Shown: piece by piece, positions 1 through 5,108 of the stretch
How the letters are laid out: every line of letters begins with the position of its first letter
Position numbering within the stretch: the stretch's first letter is position 1
NCBI GenBank assembly: GCA_016763045.1
Contig: JAESUN010000384.1
Span: 1 to 5,253 of the forward strand
Source of the DNA: Opitutaceae bacterium
GTDB lineage: Bacteria > Verrucomicrobiota > Verrucomicrobiia > Opitutales > Opitutaceae
DNA length: 5,253 bases
Direction: 5' to 3'
Program-made: the position numbers and the translations under genes
The notes under the pieces: model-generated
Database searches by the model: none
What the model was told of the DNA's origin: nothing
Seen by the model: only the letters and a program-made list of their open reading frames with translations

Positions 1-2
1 AG

Positions 3-329
3 GAACTCTACAAATTTCTGGAAAAAGAACCGGGAGAGCAGAGTGCTTACCGCCGCAATGTGATCACTGAAGGTATTGATTTGAATTCCCTGATCGGATG
101 GCAGTTTACGCTGGGCGATGTTTTATTTGAGGGATGCGAAGAGTGTCGCCCCTGTGTTTGGATGAACGAGGCACACGGAGAAGGCGCGGAGAACTTTCTG
201 AAAGGGAGTGGTGGTTTGCGGGCTCGTATCATAGAAGGAGGAACCCTGGGAAAAGGAAAAGTCTCCTTTGAGCGGATAAAAGAAATCCCCCTCAAAGAAA
301 AAACATTCTCTGCCCCAAAGACACTATAA
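3..329 (+). CDS. MOSC-domain protein, C-terminal part (5' end outside window)
   Basis: The reading frame is open from the left edge and ends at TAA 327-329, giving 108 residues. The fragment carries the typical core of short bacterial MOSC proteins. It has RRNVITEGIDLNSLIG (fragment residues 17-32), then a F-x-L-G-D stretch, a C-E-E-C-R-P-C cluster (residues 45-51) and a GGLRARIIEGG segment before the final strand. In this superfamily, which includes the C-terminal domain of molybdenum cofactor sulfurase and stand-alone proteins such as YiiM, the conserved cysteine is thought to handle sulfur or bind the metal cofactor. Here the likely candidate is C48 or C51 of the C-R-P-C motif. The substrate cannot be told from this fragment. 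No signal peptide or membrane segment is visible. A GTG at position 60 is not the start, because the conserved R-R-N lies upstream of it. The last ~15 residues are basic and poorly conserved. The gene converges on transaldolase. Confidence 0.85.
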   Translation, partial: ELYKFLEKEPGEQSAYRRNVITEGIDLNSLIGWQFTLGDVLFEGCEECRPCVWMNEAHGEGAENFLKGSGGLRARIIEGGTLGKGKVSFERIKEIPLKEKTFSAPKTL

Positions 330-338
330 GGGTATTTT

Positions 339-1292
339 TCAGAGTTTTGAGCGAATCAGAGCTTCGAGTTTTCCGATATCGATCGCAAAATTCCGGATTC
401 CCTCGGCTGTTTTTTCAGTAGCCATGGCATCGTCATTTAAGCGATAGCGGAACGATTTTTCATCGAGATGGATCTTTTCGATGTCCATTGTTTTGGCTTG
501 TTCGACGCTCAGTTTACATGGGATCTCTTCATCGGAAATGGCTAATTCTGCTAATAACCCAGGGCTAATGGTTAAGAGGTCGCATCCTGCCAGTTCAAGA
601 ATTTCCCCTTTATTGCGAAAACTGGCTCCCATGACTTCTGTTTGGTAGTCAAAGCGTTTGTAATAATTATAGATGTTTTGAACGGAGAGGACGCCAGGGT
701 CTTCCTGGGCGGCATAGGTTTTCCCGGTTTGGGCTTTATGCCAGTCCATGATTCGACCCACAAAAGGGGAGATTAGGGTGATCTCTGATTCTGCGCAGCG
801 AATGGCTTGTACCAATGAAAAGAGCAGTGTCAGATTACAGTGGATCCCTTCTTTCTCGAGGGTTTCAGCTGCGGCAATACCTTCCCAAGTGGAGGCTATC
901 TTGATGAGAATTCTATCACGGGAGATGCCATTCTTTTCGTAAAGTGCGATGAGGTCTCTGCCTTTTTTAATAGAACCTTCGATATCAAATGAAAGGCGAG
1001 CATCTGTTTCGGTTGAAACCCGCCCGGGGATAATATCGAGGATTTCTTTTCCAAAAAGAATCAGTAGATCGTCGGTTATTTTATCGATCAGAGCGGCGCC
1101 AGACAGGTTGGCCCCTCGATTATCGGCTACAGCTTTATCTAGTAGCTCCGCATAGGCTTCCATTTGGGTCGCCTTAAGAATGAGACTGGGATTGGTCGTC
1201 GCATCACGTGGGGCAAATTCTTTTAAAGACTGAAAATCTCCAGTATCGGCGACAACAGTGGTGAATTGGCGTAGTTGTTCCAGTTGGTTCAT
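339..1292 (-). CDS. tal: Transaldolase, TalB type (317 aa)
   Basis: Transaldolase moves a dihydroxyacetone unit between sugar phosphates (sedoheptulose-7-phosphate plus glyceraldehyde-3-phosphate to erythrose-4-phosphate plus fructose-6-phosphate) in the non-oxidative pentose phosphate pathway, in the cytosol. The protein follows E. coli TalB almost throughout and has the same length class (317 aa). Visible active-site elements are D16 in [10 protein letters not shown]34 in [11 protein letters not shown]95 in [11 protein letters not shown], the Schiff-base lysine K131 in [11 protein letters not shown]153 and T155 in CNLTLLFS, S175 and R180 in ISPFVGR, and S224 and R226 in MGASFRN. All expected catalytic and phosphate-binding residues are present. 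The ATG at 1290-1292 gives the family N-terminus ([13 protein letters not shown]) and has no Shine-Dalgarno match. It lies 75 bases downstream of cca on the same strand, so co-transcription is possible but a separate promoter is not excluded. Confidence 0.97.
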   Translation of the reverse strand: MNQLEQLRQFTTVVADTGDFQSLKEFAPRDATTNPSLILKATQMEAYAELLDKAVADNRGANLSGAALIDKITDDLLILFGKEILDIIPGRVSTETDARLSFDIEGSIKKGRDLIALYEKNGISRDRILIKIASTWEGIAAAETLEKEGIHCNLTLLFSLVQAIRCAESEITLISPFVGRIMDWHKAQTGKTYAAQEDPGVLSVQNIYNYYKRFDYQTEVMGASFRNKGEILELAGCDLLTISPGLLAELAISDEEIPCKLSVEQAKTMDIEKIHLDEKSFRYRLNDDAMATEKTAEGIRNFAIDIGKLEALIRSKL

Positions 1293-1367
1293 CGTTTTGG
1301 AAGTTTGATCGATTGGGTTAACGGATGTCTTAAGATTAAAAGACGCAAGAACTCGAAACGTAATAGG

Positions 1368-2783
1368 TCATTTATTTTTTGCCAGATAATCACAGAGCCA
1401 TTTGATCGCTCCGGCTTCATCTTGAAAGGAGCCTTCGAGTTGAGCTTCAAAAGCAGCAGTTAAGATTGATTTGAAGGAAGGGCCGGGGCTTTCCCCTTTC
1501 TGGATTAGGTGACGGCCTTGTAAAATAGGTTTCGGCGCATTGAGGGCGAGTGCCAGTTCATCTGCTTTTTGTCGGAGCAGAGTAGTCCTTTGGGCCGAGT
1601 CGGATGAGACTAGAGGTGGACGACCCAGTCGATCCGCCTCCATTACAGTGCAGAGTTGGTTAATCGTTGCCGGGGCGAGCCGGCGGGAAAGGCGGCGAAT
1701 ACTGGCGTCAGAGGGACCTTCTTCTTTCCATGAATGGTGGTAGAGGTGATTTACGACGAGGGGGCGGATACTTTTCTGAAAGGAAAGAGGTGCTCCAATC
1801 CGTTGAAGGAAGTCATCTGCTAAAGGACCTCCAGCTGCTTCGTGTCCTGGACTGATCCATCGTTTTTTTCCCCGTCGTTCCGCAAATTCGGTGGTTGGTA
1901 CTTTGCCTAAGTCGTGCGTCAAGGTGGCTAGCATCAGGGTGATGCGATCTTTAAGAGAGGCGGTCTTCCAAGCTGATAATTGGGCCAATGCATCCAGGCA
2001 ATATCCAGTATGTGTAAGGACATCTCCTTCGGGGTGCCATTCCGGATCCTGTGGAAGGTCATGAAGCTGGGCTATTTCGGGAAAATGTTTTATCCAGCCA
2101 GTTTCCAGAAGAATGGTTAGTCCCATGGAAGGAATGGTGGCCCGAGAAGCCCATTTTTCCCACTCCATCCAGATACGCTCGCGGGGGAGTGTGGGGCATT
2201 CGGATTGAATTGATTGGCAGAGGGAGATGGTTTCCGGAGCCATCTTCAAGCCAAAGCGCCCGGCAAATTGGAAACCTCTTAAGACACGAAGGGGATCTTC
2301 TGCGAACGCATCACTGGTATGCCGGAGGATCTTCTTTTTGAGGTCCTGAACCCCTTCAAAATAATCAATGAGGGTCTCTTCAATCGGATCATAAAGAATC
2401 GCGTTAAAGGTAAAGTCTCGTCGGGCAGAGGCCTCTTTTTGACTCAAATGGGGATCTGCTTCGATCAGAAATCCCCTATGGCCTTTGCCGTTTTTGGACT
2501 CTTTGCGAGGAAGACTGAAGTCATATGTTCCCGAGGAGAGGGAGAGTTTGATAACTCCAAAGCTTTTCCCAACTAGGTTTATCTTCCCAAAAGAAGCCAG
2601 GAGTTTGATCAGTGTTTCAACAGTGCATCCATAGACTTCTATATCAAAATCCTTGGGGGGCAATCCAAGCAGCCAGTCACGCACACAGCCTCCTGCCAGA
2701 AATGGATGCCCTTTGTCTCCAATTGCGTTGAGGACGTCCAGAAGTTCACTGGGAAGTTGGTCCCGAAGAGAAGGGGCAGGCAT
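1368..2783 (-). CDS. cca: CCA-adding tRNA nucleotidyltransferase with HD domain (471 aa)
   Basis: This is a class II nucleotidyltransferase of the CCA-adding enzyme/poly(A) polymerase superfamily. It most likely builds or repairs the 3' CCA end of tRNAs from CTP and ATP. The head domain shows GGCVRDWLLG (residues 31-40), the metal-binding D45-x-D47 in KDFDIEVYG, RRDFTFNA (121-128), the base-selecting E162-D163-x-x-R166 motif in AEDPLRVLR, and ERIWMEWEKW (202-211). After the neck comes an HD phosphohydrolase domain like that of the E. coli multifunctional CCA protein: EWHPEGDVLTHT (248-259), THDLGK (289-294), SPGHEAAGGP (311-320) and ADRLGRP (383-389). It is longer than the E. coli enzyme (412 aa), mainly towards the C-terminus. 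From sequence alone I cannot exclude a split-function A-adding enzyme or a poly(A) polymerase, though the HD domain favours a CCA enzyme. The ATG sits just upstream of the conserved head domain. The gene begins 14 bases after the DUF423 gene. Confidence 0.93.
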   Translation of the reverse strand: MPAPSLRDQLPSELLDVLNAIGDKGHPFLAGGCVRDWLLGLPPKDFDIEVYGCTVETLIKLLASFGKINLVGKSFGVIKLSLSSGTYDFSLPRKESKNGKGHRGFLIEADPHLSQKEASARRDFTFNAILYDPIEETLIDYFEGVQDLKKKILRHTSDAFAEDPLRVLRGFQFAGRFGLKMAPETISLCQSIQSECPTLPRERIWMEWEKWASRATIPSMGLTILLETGWIKHFPEIAQLHDLPQDPEWHPEGDVLTHTGYCLDALAQLSAWKTASLKDRITLMLATLTHDLGKVPTTEFAERRGKKRWISPGHEAAGGPLADDFLQRIGAPLSFQKSIRPLVVNHLYHHSWKEEGPSDASIRRLSRRLAPATINQLCTVMEADRLGRPPLVSSDSAQRTTLLRQKADELALALNAPKPILQGRHLIQKGESPGPSFKSILTAAFEAQLEGSFQDEAGAIKWLCDYLAKNK

Positions 2784-2797
2784 TGAAACAGATTTTG

Positions 2798-3184
2798 TCA
2801 GGAAGGTGTCGCCTCAGTTTTTAAGGAGAGTCGAAAAACGAGGGCCCAGCCGATCAAAAAGAAAACCCCGCCGATGGGAGTGATTGGCCCGAGAAATCCG
2901 GGGCCACCCAAGGCGAGAGCATAGAGAGAGCCCGAAAAGAAGAGAATTCCCAGGCTCCAGCTCCAGCAAATAGCCCTGTGCAGGCAGGAGCAGGAGGAAC
3001 GGGAAGAAGACCATAGCCCAAAGGCAAATAGAGCGAGACTATGGATAAAATGATAGAGAACAGCTGTTTTCCACGTTTCAGTGGTTCCGAGTTCGGTGAG
3101 TGTTTCTTTGAGGGCGTGCGCACCGAAAGCACCCAGAATGACCGCAAAAAAAGCAAATAATGAGCCAGTGGAGAGAGATTTCAT
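2798..3184 (-). CDS. DUF423 family small membrane protein (128 aa, YgdD-like)
   Basis: The protein matches the DUF423/YgdD family, a widespread small inner-membrane family of unknown biochemical function. Diagnostic stretches are GAFGAHALK (residues 18-26), W38-K-T-A-V-x-Y-H-x-I-H (38-48), ILFFSGSLYALAL (80-92) and GPITPIGGVFFLIGWALV (99-116). Four hydrophobic helices can be drawn at about 7-25, 41-57, 72-92 and 96-118, and length is normal for the family. The loop between helices 2 and 3 (residues 59-76) is unusual, with many Ser and Cys residues, but the frame is intact because the family motifs continue on both sides. ATG 3182-3184 is the only start consistent with the first helix. The upstream sequence is A/T-rich with no Shine-Dalgarno. 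The close spacing to cca (14 bases) suggests one transcript, with this gene first. No specific function can be assigned. Confidence 0.9.
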   Translation of the reverse strand: MKSLSTGSLFAFFAVILGAFGAHALKETLTELGTTETWKTAVLYHFIHSLALFAFGLWSSSRSSCSCLHRAICWSWSLGILFFSGSLYALALGGPGFLGPITPIGGVFFLIGWALVFRLSLKTEATPS

Positions 3185-3191
3185 AAAACAA

Positions 3192-3221
3192 TTAAAAATT
3201 AGGCACGGAACTGGCTATAAG
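3192..3221 (+). promoter_or_regulatory. Candidate promoter for the porin gene
   Basis: A TATAAG hexamer (3216-3221, five of six matches to the -10 consensus) lies 18 bases after TTAAAA (3192-3197, four of six matches to -35). Transcription would begin near 3228 and give a leader of about 88 bases that includes the inverted repeat at 3235-3263. The region is A/T-rich, so chance matches are likely, and the -35/-10 rules of this organism are unknown. This is inference only. Confidence 0.3.
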
Positions 3222-3243
3222 GCAAAATGTCTTTCTTTCTTAA
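3214..3243 (-). promoter_or_regulatory. Candidate promoter for the DUF423-cca block
   Basis: On the minus strand TTAAGA (plus 3238-3243) and TATAGC (plus 3214-3219) are separated by 18 bases, each matching four of six sigma-70 consensus positions. The predicted start near 3207 leaves about 22 bases of A/T-rich leader before the DUF423 ATG. The -35 element overlaps the palindrome at 3237-3246, and the -10 shares bases with the candidate rightward -10. Support is weak but the position is sensible for a divergent region. Confidence 0.25.
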
Positions 3244-3263
3244 GAAGTGAATTTCCAAGAAAG
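3235..3263. repeat. Inverted repeat with an embedded 10-base palindrome between divergent genes
   Basis: CTTTCTT (3235-3241) and AAGAAAG (3257-3263) form a 7-base-pair inverted repeat with a 15-base spacer. Inside it, TTCTTAAGAA (3237-3246) is a perfect 10-base palindrome. The two pairings share the left arm, so they exclude each other in RNA. It could be an operator or a weak hairpin in the porin leader. The arms are A/T-rich, so the structure would be weak and may be chance. Confidence 0.4.
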
Positions 3264-3315
3264 GTGGGCATTTAACTCAAATCCAGTAAAAGTATTTAAA
3301 TTAGAAAGCAAACCC

Positions 3316-3999
3316 ATGAAAAAGTTCATCGCTCTTTCCAGCCTCCTTATCACGTCGATAGTTATTCCTTCAACCCATGCAGATGTCACTTTTTCATCTG
3401 ATTTGACCGCGGCATCGAGCTATGTCTTCCGAGGAATTGAATTATCAGAACTTACGCTGCATCCCTCCCTGGAGGTTGCGGTGGATGATTTTTATATCGG
3501 TATCTGGGCGGCTACCCCTATGGAGAAGAGAGATTCCATGGGTTATGTGGATGAAGTGGATTTTTATGCCGGATATGGGGTTGAACTATCCAGTTCAACA
3601 GCTCTGGACTTTGGTGCGACCATTTACGAATACCCTTCAACTGATTTTGATCATACCTTTGAGGCGTTCATAGGGATTAATTCTGAGATTAAGGGTATTG
3701 GGACCGGTCTTTATGCCTTTTACGACTTTGATCTGGAGGTAATTACGCTAGTAGGCTCCTTAGGGTGGAGTATTCCGCTTGAAACGATGGGAACCTCCTT
3801 GGATATGGGATTAAGCCTTGGTCTCGTTGAGCCGGATGCAGGGTCTAATTACGTTTATTATGGTGCAAGTGCGGCAGTGCCTTTTCAGGTGAGTGAACAT
3901 GTTACCATTACAAGTAGTATCAACTGGGCTTCACACAACCTGTCAGGGGTGGAGGACAACCACTTCTTTTTCGCTCTTTCGTTTGGGTTTAGTGAGTAA
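3316..3999 (+). CDS. Outer-membrane beta-barrel protein, TorF/Gcw_chp-like putative porin (227 aa)
   Basis: The ATG at 3316 opens a clear Sec signal peptide: M-K-K, a hydrophobic core (residues 4-18), and a likely cleavage site T-H-A22|D23. The mature start, DVTFSSDLTAASSYVFRGIE, has the S-x-Y-x-F-R-G-I pattern typical of the Gcw_chp (TorF family putative porin) group. After it come alternating amphipathic strands rich in Tyr, Gly and Ser, such as FYIGIWAA, DEVDFYAGYGVE and HTFEAFIGINSE. The chain ends in an aromatic strand, HFFFALSFGFSE, as outer-membrane barrels do, although the last residue is Glu and not Phe. Family length is usually 200-250 aa. It probably sits in the outer membrane; what it passes or binds is unknown. 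A GTG start at 3247 was rejected because it would place 23 hydrophilic residues before the signal peptide. The gene stands alone, divergent from DUF423. Family assignment is by recall and moderately sure; secretion is very likely. Confidence 0.8.
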   Translation: MKKFIALSSLLITSIVIPSTHADVTFSSDLTAASSYVFRGIELSELTLHPSLEVAVDDFYIGIWAATPMEKRDSMGYVDEVDFYAGYGVELSSSTALDFGATIYEYPSTDFDHTFEAFIGINSEIKGIGTGLYAFYDFDLEVITLVGSLGWSIPLETMGTSLDMGLSLGLVEPDAGSNYVYYGASAAVPFQVSEHVTITSSINWASHNLSGVEDNHFFFALSFGFSE

Positions 4000-4033
4000 C
4001 TGGCCGACTGTAAGAGAGTAATTTCCCATCATT

Positions 4034-4084
4034 TGGTCGGAGTTTCTGATAAAGTGAGGTCCAGATGGATTCTCCGACCATTTT
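4034..4084 (+). terminator. Probable terminator hairpin after the porin gene
   Basis: TGGTCGGAG (4034-4042) and CTCCGACCA (4072-4080) form a perfect 9-base-pair stem followed by TTTTAT. The loop is long (29 bases), though TCTG/CAGA inside it could add a small inner stem. The T tail is short. It begins 35 bases after the porin stop codon, so it most likely ends that transcript. A role in the rplM leader is possible if transcription starts further upstream. Confidence 0.55.
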
Positions 4085-4113
4085 ATACCCCCTTAAATTA
4101 GGCAGCTAAAAGG

Positions 4114-4141
4114 TTGACAACAGGGTGGGATCTACTACTTC
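4114..4141 (+). promoter_or_regulatory. Candidate -35 region for the rplM-rpsI operon
   Basis: TTGACA (4114-4119) is a perfect -35 consensus hexamer placed 41 bases before the rplM ATG. At the normal 16-base spacing the -10 would be TACTTC (4136-4141), a poor match. If it is used, transcription would start near 4147 and the leader would be little more than the pyrimidine tract. The hexamer is convincing, but the missing -10 keeps confidence low. Confidence 0.3.
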
Positions 4142-4159
4142 CTCTTCCTCTTTTTCTCT
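4138..4159 (+). promoter_or_regulatory. 22-base pyrimidine tract directly before rplM
   Basis: Every base from 4138 to 4159 is C or T, built from repeated CTTCCT/CTCTT units, and the ATG follows after a single A. There is no purine-rich Shine-Dalgarno site, so ribosomes must find this start in another way. Pyrimidine- or U-rich leaders can be bound by ribosomal protein S1 in bacteria. That role here is inference. Confidence 0.5.
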
Positions 4160-4160
4160 A

Positions 4161-4589
4161 ATGAAGACTTATCTCGCAAAGAAGGAAACAGTTGAACCTC
4201 AATGGAAGGTTGTAGATGCCTCAGGCCAAGTCCTGGGTCGTTTGGCTGTTAAAATAGCGACCATTTTACGTGGTCGTGATAAACCCGGCTATACTCCTCA
4301 CGTGGACACAGGTGATTTCGTAGTAGTGATTAATGCCGAAAAGGTAGCCCTAACCGGTAAGAAGGAAGAACAGAATCAATACATGTTCTATTCTGGCTTT
4401 GTGGGGAACGAAAAGTATCGTTCACTTAAGGATATGCGGGCTAGAAAGCCTGAGTTTATTATCCAGCATGCAGTTAAAGGGATGTTACCAAAGAACCGTT
4501 TAGCTCATAAGATGATGACGAAACTTAAAATTTATGCAGGGGATAAACATCCGCATGAATCACAGAACCCAGAAACTGTAGTCCTCTAA
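4161..4589 (+). CDS. rplM: 50S ribosomal protein L13 (142 aa)
   Basis: L13 is an early-assembling protein of the large ribosomal subunit that binds 23S rRNA. The protein has exactly the usual bacterial length. It shows the family N-terminus [20 protein letters not shown], the G-Q-V-L-G-R-L-A segment (22-29), the [20 protein letters not shown] segment (36-55), and the family signature running from V105[10 protein letters not shown] through [17 protein letters not shown] (121-137). The ATG at 4161 is chosen over a GTG at 4125, which would add twelve Ser/Thr-rich residues not seen in L13 and would translate the pyrimidine tract. No Shine-Dalgarno is present. rpsI follows after 18 bases, the near-universal L13-S9 pair. 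Autoregulation of this operon is known in some bacteria, but no recognisable L13 leader structure is visible here. Confidence 0.98.
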   Translation: MKTYLAKKETVEPQWKVVDASGQVLGRLAVKIATILRGRDKPGYTPHVDTGDFVVVINAEKVALTGKKEEQNQYMFYSGFVGNEKYRSLKDMRARKPEFIIQHAVKGMLPKNRLAHKMMTKLKIYAGDKHPHESQNPETVVL

Positions 4590-4607
4590 ATCAAAAAATA
4601 GACAGAT

Positions 4608-5006
4608 ATGGCTAGCGAAAGCACAATTTTTATTGCCACCGGACGTCGCAAAACTGCGACGGCCAGAATCCGTATTACTGAAGGAAGCGGAAAAATAACA
4701 ATCAATGGTCGGACTTTTGAGAATTATTTTCCGAACGACAATTCTTCCAGACAAGCTGTTCGTCCGTTAATGACGGTAGAGCTTCGGGAGAATATCGATG
4801 TAACAGCAAATGTCAGAGGCGGCGGAAGTGGCGGCCAGGCAGGCGCGGTAGCACATGGTATTGCTCGTGCATTGCAGAAGTACAACGAAGAACTTCGTAT
4901 TCCTTTGAAGCGTGCTGGACATCTGACTCGCGACCCTCGTGAGAAAGAACGTAAAAAGCCAGGACAGCCAGGAGCCCGCAAGCGGTTCCAGTTCTCAAAA
5001 CGTTAA
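4608..5006 (+). CDS. rpsI: 30S ribosomal protein S9 (132 aa)
   Basis: S9 sits in the head of the small subunit, and its C-terminal tail reaches the P-site tRNA. Diagnostic features are TGRRKTATARIRI (residues 11-23), GKITINGRTFENYFP (28-42), the family signature GGGSGGQAGAVAHGIARAL (71-89), LTRDPREKERKKPGQ (106-120) and the basic tail ending Q-F-S-K-R. The final S-K-R, which touches the tRNA anticodon loop in known structures, is intact. Length is normal (130 aa in E. coli). The ATG is 19 bases after the rplM stop and lacks a Shine-Dalgarno; translational coupling with L13 is likely. The transcript ends at the hairpin starting 31 bases downstream of the stop. Confidence 0.98.
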   Translation: MASESTIFIATGRRKTATARIRITEGSGKITINGRTFENYFPNDNSSRQAVRPLMTVELRENIDVTANVRGGGSGGQAGAVAHGIARALQKYNEELRIPLKRAGHLTRDPREKERKKPGQPGARKRFQFSKR

Positions 5007-5037
5007 TCGTTTTACTCAAGAACTGTTGAATTTCTTT

Positions 5038-5072
5038 TGCCCTCCTCGGCTTTGCCGGCGAGGGCATTTTTT
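5038..5072 (+). terminator. Intrinsic terminator of the rplM-rpsI operon
   Basis: TGCCCTC (5038-5044) pairs with GAGGGCA (5060-5066). After one C-C mismatch and a T-G wobble, CGGC (5047-5050) pairs with GCCG (5054-5057), leaving a TTT loop. Six T residues follow directly (5067-5072). A G/C-rich stem plus a T tract is the textbook form of a Rho-independent terminator, placed just after the rpsI stop. Confidence 0.88.
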
Positions 5073-5077
5073 ATAAT
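5072..5077 (+). promoter_or_regulatory. Candidate -10 box for argC, overlapping the terminator tail
   Basis: TATAAT (5072-5077) is a perfect -10 consensus that begins in the last T of the terminator tract. Transcription would start near 5084 and leave about 25 bases before the argC ATG. There is no good -35 at 16-18 bases; the nearest, TTGCCG at 5052-5057, lies within the hairpin and is only 14 bases away. The A/T-rich setting makes chance a real possibility. Confidence 0.3.
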
Positions 5078-5108
5078 TACTATTTTGACCAATCCTTAAA
5101 ACAAACTC

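Noticed and set aside
60..62. GTG as start of a short 89-residue protein
   Set aside because: The frame stays open to the window edge and conserved MOSC residues (RRN) lie before it, so the gene begins outside.
1327..1344. GTCTT/AAGAC hairpin between cca and tal
   Set aside because: Only five A/T-rich pairs with an eight-base loop and no T tract on the transcribed strand; not a credible terminator.
2051..2576. Rightward reading frames opposite cca
   Set aside because: They are low-complexity shadows of the cca coding strand with no recognisable domain.
2854..3156. Overlapping hydrophobic reading frame inside the DUF423 gene, first suspected as a frameshift
   Set aside because: DUF423 motifs continue in one frame from start to stop, so the other frame is a shadow.
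3247..3315. Upstream GTG that would extend the porin by 23 residues
   Set aside because: It would bury a perfect signal peptide behind a hydrophilic stretch; M-K-K at 3316 is the natural start.
4125..4160. Upstream GTG that would extend L13 by twelve residues
   Set aside because: The added stretch is Ser/Thr-rich, comes from the pyrimidine tract, and does not occur in L13, whose standard N-terminus begins at ATG 4161.
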